NCBI GenBank assembly: GCA_002787535.1
Contig: PCXB01000061.1
Location: 1-56,443, forward strand
Length of the DNA stretch: 56,443 nucleotides
Source: Deltaproteobacteria bacterium CG11_big_fil_rev_8_21_14_0_20_45_16
GTDB taxonomy: Bacteria > Bdellovibrionota > UBA2394
Direction: 5' to 3'
The notes under the pieces were generated by a model. That model did no database searches and had not been told where the DNA came from. It worked only from the letters and a program-made list of their open reading frames with translations. The position numbers were made by a program, and so were the translations under genes. Shown here piece after piece: positions 51,511 to 56,443 of this stretch (the first letter of the stretch is position 1; each line of letters begins with the position of its first letter).

Positions 51511-52020
51511 ATGATGAGACAAGTACTCTTTATTTTAATCTCCATCCTAACCGTTGTTGGAGCCTTTGCTTATTGGAAAACTAAAACAAACTTTGAAAGC
51601 TCAAGTTACTGGATTCGTCCGCCAGGAAGCACTCCGGAAAGCGAAAGTCTTGCCTCAGCACAGTTAGAGTCCGTATGGAAATCCTGTCATGAGTTTTGGA
51701 AGGGACATCCAGATGAAAATTGTAGTTTGGAGGTCATCTCCCAAAAACCATTCGAATTCTCGTGGAGGCGACTGGATCAAACGGAAGAAGGAAGAGTTGA
51801 GATCAAAATACTGAATGGGAGCGCTGAGAACTTTAGGGCCCGAGCTTCGCATGAGGAAAGCCCGATCGTTTGGTTCGTTGACCAATCCGGAAGTTTGTCA
51901 TGCAATCTCGACCGCCCAGAGGAATGTGAATGGTCAAAGCATTTTGATCACAAGGAACTTGTTGACGAAGTCCATTCAGTCGGCGGAAAAGTAAAAAACA
52001 ACGCTGTCAAATTGGAATAA
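51511..52020 (+). CDS. Membrane-anchored or secreted hypothetical protein
   Basis: A 169-residue protein with one N-terminal hydrophobic helix (VLFILISILTVVGAFAYW) and a polar, acidic remainder with four cysteines (VWKSCHEFWKGH, ENCSLEVIS, SLSCNLDRPEECEW). No family is recognised. It probably faces the periplasm. Confidence 0.68.
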   Translation: MMRQVLFILISILTVVGAFAYWKTKTNFESSSYWIRPPGSTPESESLASAQLESVWKSCHEFWKGHPDENCSLEVISQKPFEFSWRRLDQTEEGRVEIKILNGSAENFRARASHEESPIVWFVDQSGSLSCNLDRPEECEWSKHFDHKELVDEVHSVGGKVKNNAVKLE

Positions 52021-52089
52021 TTCTCCTTGGCTCATTACTTTTAATATTTTGAACACCATTTAAACTCTAGTAGCGTTTGCTGATCGTTT

Positions 52090-52177
52090 AGCTTGTCGAG
52101 GACGAGAGCGGCGGCAATCCAATCTCCTTGACGACAAGCTCCGCGCTTAATAGATGCCTAGGTCTAGGTTACATCTA
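52090..52177 (+). promoter_or_regulatory. Structured leader upstream of a secreted-protein gene
   Basis: AGCTTGTCG (52090-52098) pairs with CGACAAGCT (52132-52140), with an inner GAGA/TCTC helix. A second hairpin (TAGATG to CATCTA, 52151-52177) sits just before the GGAGG of the gene at 52200. It matches no riboswitch I can name. Confidence 0.45.
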
Positions 52178-52199
52178 TGTAGGGTTTTTGGAGGTTTTT

Positions 52200-53285
52200 A
52201 TGTTGATCAGCATTTTTCGGGTATGGGTTTTGTCTTTTTTTATTCTCACGGTTGGACACAGACAGCTCGTCGCACAAATTGAAAACGCAGGCAGCTTTGC
52301 CAGCGTACGAGAGAAGCAACAACTCCCTTGTAATAACTTTCGATATGAAAGTCGTCCACTCGCACCAGATATGACAGCTCGATTCATGCAGGAAGATGGA
52401 CGGGCGATCCTGACTCGCCCTCTATTTGATGGGCGATTAGCACTCTATCAAGCGCTCGACGGATCCGTTCGCTTTCTCGGCGAGCTTCCGCCATTTACAG
52501 AAATTACGGATGTTTCAAAAGAAGGCCTGGTAGTGGGTCAGGTGGATTACTTCACCTATGCAGCCGCCAGCGTCTACTCCATTCCCGATCAACTTATGGT
52601 TGATCTCAAAAACTATTCTCAATCTCAGGAATTTTCTCGAGCGCTTAAAATTTCTCAACAAGGCCTCATTCACTTTTTATCCGTGGATCAAATCGGGCTT
52701 ATTGATTTGCAATCAAGATTTTTTTATAATTTGGGATTTTATGCTCACCTTGAGACCATTAATCATCGTGACGAAGTCATCTTTATTGTACCAAACGATG
52801 AAGAAACCCAAGTTTTATATTCTAATGCACAAGATCCTGAAAATGCCATCGTCCTGACAAGTTGCTTCGGATGGAAGTGTGCGAAACAAGCTATCCTTAA
52901 CGACTCTGGATTGGCAGCCCTGCGCCTGGGATCTTGGGGCATAGGTCGATGGTCCGAAAAGGAGGGTCTAAAAACATTTAGCCTCCCCTCGTATCTTCGA
53001 AATGAGTGGTTGATTTTAAGAGGCATTGATCGTGAAGGAAATATTCTAATTGAATATTCTGAAGATCATTTTCATTTGGAATATTATTTGCTCACCAGAT
53101 CTTTTGACCTCTTCAATCTTCGGGATATAAGCGATCTTCGTAGTGACTTCCAATTCATTTTCAATTTTGACAGCCAATTTCCTAATCACAAGAAAATGGC
53201 CGATAACGGTGACATTCTCGTAACGGGAGACTTTCGTACTAGAGAGTACCCTCTACCGTATTTTTTTAAGAAAAAATGTTTTTAG
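52200..53285 (+). CDS. Secreted hypothetical protein, beta-rich
   Basis: About 361 residues from the ATG at 52200, preceded by TTTTTGGAGGTTTTT, a strong ribosome binding site; upstream in-frame codons have none. The signal peptide is ISIFRVWVLSFFILTVGHRQ. The mature part shows repeated beta segments such as PFTEITDVSKEGLVVGQVDY and QAILNDSGLAALRLGSWGIG, which recall HAF-type repeat propellers, though no family is confirmed. It precedes the beta-helix gene by 56 bases. Confidence 0.72.
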   Translation: MLISIFRVWVLSFFILTVGHRQLVAQIENAGSFASVREKQQLPCNNFRYESRPLAPDMTARFMQEDGRAILTRPLFDGRLALYQALDGSVRFLGELPPFTEITDVSKEGLVVGQVDYFTYAAASVYSIPDQLMVDLKNYSQSQEFSRALKISQQGLIHFLSVDQIGLIDLQSRFFYNLGFYAHLETINHRDEVIFIVPNDEETQVLYSNAQDPENAIVLTSCFGWKCAKQAILNDSGLAALRLGSWGIGRWSEKEGLKTFSLPSYLRNEWLILRGIDREGNILIEYSEDHFHLEYYLLTRSFDLFNLRDISDLRSDFQFIFNFDSQFPNHKKMADNGDILVTGDFRTREYPLPYFFKKKCF

Positions 53286-53341
53286 ATTCTTGCATAGAAT
53301 AAACCAAATCTATAGCTTTAGTCCGGTTAGGAGTGGAAGGG

Positions 53342-54925
53342 ATGAAGTTTATTTTCTCAGTAAGTTTTTGCTTATTTCTTAGTTATATATCTAAGGCAGC
53401 CATAATCTATGTCGATGACGATGCGCAAGCTGGCGGCAACGGACAAACTTGGGCGTCGGCATTTAAGGATTTAACGACAGCACTCGGCCAGGCATCATCG
53501 GGCGATGAAATTCGAGTCGCGCAAGGCATCTATAAACCCGCACCTCCCAATGGCAACCGAGAGACCTCGTTTTTGGTCAAAAATGGGACGATCCTTCGGG
53601 GCGGCTATGCAGGCCTCTCACACGCTAACGCGAATCAGTGGGATCCCAGGCATTACGTAAGCACACTTAGTGGTGACCTGAATGCTAACGACCTTCCGAA
53701 TTTTGAAAACTATGACGACAACACTTACCATGTTGTTTATGCGGCTTACATTACGAACCCCAACACACTCGTGGAAGGTTTCCGCATCACAGGCGGAAGC
53801 GCCTCGTCCAAGACTTGCTGCTTCTTTCAGCGCGGTGGGGGCATGTATGTCGTTTCATCTTTACTCACGGTTAGAAACTGTGAGTTCACTTTGAATAGGG
53901 CATCTTGGCCGCCCATGGCACAAGGACGTGGCGGCGCGATGTATATTGTAACGGACAGCGACGTCGTCGTAGAAGCCAGTCGCTTTGAAAATAATTTTTC
54001 CTACACCCAAGGTGGGGCTGTCTATATAAAGGATAGTAATCCTCACTTTATCGATGACGATTTTGTTTCCAATAGCTCGGCAAGCGGTGGCGCCCTTTAC
54101 TCCTTTGTTAGCAACGATATCCTCGTCGAAAATTCACGATTTCTAAACAACTCAAGCTCTTATTCCGGCGGTGCTGTCACAATATCCTCAGGCCAAGGTG
54201 GCGTCATTTCTCGCTCAAGCTTTATTAATAACTATGCTTCGGAACATGCGGGAGCTCTTTATACGAGCGCTTACGATATGAAAGTTCGAGACAGCTATTT
54301 TAGTGGGAACAGCGCGGGCTCTGCTAATACGGCCATTGAAAATCGTGGCTCAAATTTTGATGTTCACTTAAGGATCAGCAACTCCTACTTCGAAAACCAA
54401 CCCGGCGCGGCCATCGTAAATTATTATAATATTGTAAGCGGCAAACCCTATCTCGATCTATTTAATTCAGTATTGATCAACAATCATGATGGCTTAATTG
54501 CTTATGGTGGCACTCACTCGCGAATTATCAATTCGACGATCACAGCCAATTCCAATGCTGGAATCATTGGCGTTTACGCCGATTGGGACGTCCTTAAGCT
54601 CACCAATAATATTGTATGGGGAAATGGCGACAACTCCGAATACGCACAACTCGCTGGAGATGGAGAATTTTTAGTTAGCTATAGCTTGATCCAAAACTGG
54701 TCTGGCATCCACCAAGGGGAGAAAGTCATTGATGCCGACCCAAAATTTCAGGCCGATCGCTTCCACCTCACACGAAATTCCCCCTGCATTTCGGGAGGCA
54801 CTAATGAAGTTCTCGAGGAGATTCCTAACTATGATATCGATGGGCATAATAGAGTTAGTGGGAAGATCGACATGGGAGCCGATGAAGTAATTTTTCCAGC
54901 CACATCGATTTTGTCTCGCCATTGA
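53342..54925 (+). CDS. Secreted right-handed beta-helix protein
   Basis: About 527 residues. Signal peptide (FIFSVSFCLFLSYISKAA), then IIYVDDDAQAGGNGQTWASA and FKDLTTALGQASSGDEIRVA, typical of choice-of-anchor Q/parallel beta-helix proteins. Repeats of the type SRFENNFSYTQGGAVYIKDS and SRFLNNSSSYSGGAVTISSG form the helix (about 150-400). The C-terminus DIDGHNRVSGKIDMGADEV is the choice-of-anchor Q end. It is likely a surface or secreted adhesin or polysaccharide-binding protein. The ATG follows GGAGTGGAAGGG. Confidence 0.9.
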   Translation: MKFIFSVSFCLFLSYISKAAIIYVDDDAQAGGNGQTWASAFKDLTTALGQASSGDEIRVAQGIYKPAPPNGNRETSFLVKNGTILRGGYAGLSHANANQWDPRHYVSTLSGDLNANDLPNFENYDDNTYHVVYAAYITNPNTLVEGFRITGGSASSKTCCFFQRGGGMYVVSSLLTVRNCEFTLNRASWPPMAQGRGGAMYIVTDSDVVVEASRFENNFSYTQGGAVYIKDSNPHFIDDDFVSNSSASGGALYSFVSNDILVENSRFLNNSSSYSGGAVTISSGQGGVISRSSFINNYASEHAGALYTSAYDMKVRDSYFSGNSAGSANTAIENRGSNFDVHLRISNSYFENQPGAAIVNYYNIVSGKPYLDLFNSVLINNHDGLIAYGGTHSRIINSTITANSNAGIIGVYADWDVLKLTNNIVWGNGDNSEYAQLAGDGEFLVSYSLIQNWSGIHQGEKVIDADPKFQADRFHLTRNSPCISGGTNEVLEEIPNYDIDGHNRVSGKIDMGADEVIFPATSILSRH

Positions 54926-55018
54926 TTCGCTACCCATAGCAAAGAAATTTGGCTTGGGTTTTGTTGACAGCCTCTATCCAAGGTTAGTCCTTTCAAAAAT
55001 TTAGACAAAAGATAGTGG

Positions 55019-55035
55019 TTCCGTTGCAAACGGAA
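55019..55035. promoter_or_regulatory. Palindrome TTCCGTT-GCA-AACGGAA
   Basis: Perfect seven-base arms around GCA, 40 bases before the PRC-barrel start at 55075. It is a candidate operator. The paralogue at 49293-50045 has no such site in its short upstream gap. Confidence 0.5.
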
Positions 55036-55074
55036 GCTCATGCTTTTTTGGTGATAGGCCAGAAAGGAATCGAT

Positions 55075-55866
55075 ATGTTACATTCCATAAAAACTTTAAA
55101 AGGAGGCTCGCTTTCGGCTAAGGATGGAATAATTGGTGAAGTCATTGATGTTTATTTTGATGATAGTCTTTGGACCATCCGTTATCTCGTCGTGGAAACA
55201 GGCGAATGGCTCGCAAGTCGAAAAGTCCTCATTTCACCGATTTCGATTAATCGAGGGTATTCGTCGATTGAAAAATTAATTTCCGTAAACCTTACCCGCG
55301 ACCAGGTGAGAAATAGTCCATCCTATGATTCTCAAAAACCGGTCTCTCGCCAGTATGAAGAAAAGTATGCGAAATATTACGACTGGCCACACTACTGGGC
55401 ATATCCAGGCATTTGGGGCTATGGCATTTATCCCCACGAACTCAGTCAAGCGCGAAAGGAGACCGTGGGCGAATTTGTCGCTGAAAAACAAAATCAAGAT
55501 CCCCACCTTCGCTCAGCGAACACAGTGGCCGGCTACACGATCGATACGAGGGATGGCCGCATGGGGAATGTAGAAGATTTTCTGTTCGAAGATGAAACCT
55601 GGACAGTCCGCTATTTGATTATTGATACAGTTAATTGGTGGCCGAGTAAGAAAGTCCTGATCGCTCCGGTTTGGGCCTCTCGAATTGATTGGGCCGATCG
55701 AAGCCTTCATCTCGATCTATCGAAGGAAACCATTAAGAGCAGTCCTGAATACGAACCCGCCAAGGTACTTACACGTGATTATGAAACATCACTTTATAAG
55801 CACTATGGAAAATCTCGCTATTGGGATCGCATCGATGCCTTCAAGAAAACACACAAAGCTGCTTAG
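55075..55866 (+). CDS. Tandem PRC-barrel protein (paralogue)
   Basis: About 263 residues with two PRC-barrels: the first with GIIGEVIDVYFDDSLWTIRY and LASRKVLISPISINRG, the second with GRMGNVEDFLFEDETWTVRY and WWPSKKVLIAPVWASRIDWA. Between them is an aromatic Tyr/Trp/Pro/Gly linker (YDWPHYWAYPGIWGYGIYP). AGAAAGGAATCG precedes the ATG. It is clearly related to the protein at 49293-50045, including the RNAPDWD/RNSPSYD-type ends of the first barrel. Confidence 0.87.
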   Translation: MLHSIKTLKGGSLSAKDGIIGEVIDVYFDDSLWTIRYLVVETGEWLASRKVLISPISINRGYSSIEKLISVNLTRDQVRNSPSYDSQKPVSRQYEEKYAKYYDWPHYWAYPGIWGYGIYPHELSQARKETVGEFVAEKQNQDPHLRSANTVAGYTIDTRDGRMGNVEDFLFEDETWTVRYLIIDTVNWWPSKKVLIAPVWASRIDWADRSLHLDLSKETIKSSPEYEPAKVLTRDYETSLYKHYGKSRYWDRIDAFKKTHKAA

Positions 55867-55962
55867 GTCGGAGGCGTGATGATTAAACACCACCTCTACC
55901 TTCGAAGCATGTGAAATATTTTCAAGTCGAGCCGTTTATCTTTTTAAGCACTTAATTGGGGA

Positions 55963-56250
55963 TCAGTCTTCGATTTTGGTGATAGTTACACCTGTAAATC
56001 GAGCAACAACATCTTCAATATCATCAGCGTCAATAAACTGAGCCATGTCTGATTGGAGTTTCACTCTTCCTGTGTTTGCATCGATCGTCGCTTTATGAAC
56101 ATCTTTGGCATTTTCGAGAGCCTTTCGAATCTGATCGATATTCTCTTTGTAATCTCCGCTCAATGTCCAAACTTCATCGTCGCGAATATCCGCGCCGAAA
56201 GTCGGAAAAGGAAGCGCTAATAAGGGCAGTAACAATAATTTTATTTTCAT
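55963..56250 (-). CDS. Small secreted hypothetical protein
   Basis: A 95-residue protein with a clear signal peptide (KIKLLLLPLLALPFPTFGA) and an excellent AAAGGAG before the ATG. The mature part (YKENIDQIRKALENAKDVHK, ATIDANTGRVKLQSDM, VVARFTGVTITKIED) has a beta-alpha-beta pattern like a small ferredoxin or HMA fold but lacks the metal-binding CxxC. The remaining 56251-56443 holds no gene that I can support. Confidence 0.75.
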   Translation of the reverse strand: MKIKLLLLPLLALPFPTFGADIRDDEVWTLSGDYKENIDQIRKALENAKDVHKATIDANTGRVKLQSDMAQFIDADDIEDVVARFTGVTITKIED

Positions 56251-56443
56251 TTTTAAATCTCCTTTAATACAGCGCTCTATCTAAGCGCTGCTTCATTACA
56301 CTTCAAAGTCTCACTTCAAACTGAAAATCTTTAAAGCTTGGAAAGCATCGCCAATTTCGGCCCGTCCCGCTATTTACTATAGTTAGTCATCTCTGAAAAA
56401 GTCTAAAAACCTTGTAATGGGGGGTTGTGCACAATTTGAATTT

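Noticed and set aside
55867-55962. Imperfect GAGG/CCTC repeat after the PRC-barrel gene
   Set aside because: Mismatched stem without a T-run; weak evidence for a terminator.

Overview
The window looks like chromosomal DNA of a flagellated Gram-negative bacterium, most likely from the Bdellovibrionota or a related deltaproteobacterial lineage. That placement is inferred from the style of the flagellar operon (a TIGR02530-type gene beside flgD and fliK, and a MotE-like gene after fliJ), from the sigma-54/NtrC control of flagellar genes, from the HEAT-like plus degenerate HD-GYP gene cluster, and from the many secreted proteins. No rRNA, tRNA, CRISPR array or transposase gene was seen. No gene-free stretch exceeds about 300 bases; the longest is 39044-39319.

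Region 1 (1-14171, all minus strand) is a flagellar locus. The transcription order is flgB-flgC-fliE-fliF-fliG-fliH-fliI-fliJ-motE-like-fliK-flgD-TIGR02530 gene, then a start codon at the window edge that probably belongs to flgE. A sigma-54-type -24/-12 element (9834-9849) lies just upstream of flgB. The preceding operon encodes a TPR protein, a short cytoplasmic histidine kinase and an NtrC-family activator, which would supply the sigma-54 activation.

Region 2 (14.2-30 kb) is housekeeping in short operons on both strands: mazG, a TIGR02757 protein, a pterin dehydratase, a DUF493 protein, a 4'-phosphopantetheinyl transferase, an NSS transporter, apt, an MscS channel, a nitrilase-family hydrolase, lemA with an M48 protease, folA, thyA, an FKBP lipoprotein, a YbgC-type thioesterase, metG and an OsmC protein. 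The fkbp-thyA gap holds three stem-loops.

Region 3 (30-36 kb) looks like signalling. A zinc-ribbon/adenylate cyclase/AAA/TPR protein faces a convergent operon of a HEAT-like protein, apparently split by one in-frame TAG, and a degenerate HD-GYP protein.

Region 4 (36-49 kb) holds a DUF4442 thioesterase, a nitronate monooxygenase ending inside a 30-bp-arm perfect palindrome, an SrkA-type kinase, a PqaA-like secreted hydrolase broken by one in-frame TAA, a glutamine amidotransferase, trmO, and a module of C45 Ntn-hydrolase, TetR regulator, GH3-like amide synthetase and LysE exporter. TGACAG half-sites flank tetR. This module is the best candidate for an undescribed pathway, possibly making, exporting and hydrolysing N-acyl amino acids.

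Region 5 (49-56.4 kb) is accessory: two tandem PRC-barrel paralogues, a DUF952-YjdM fusion, several small secreted proteins, a beta-helix surface protein, and a structured leader in front of a secreted protein.
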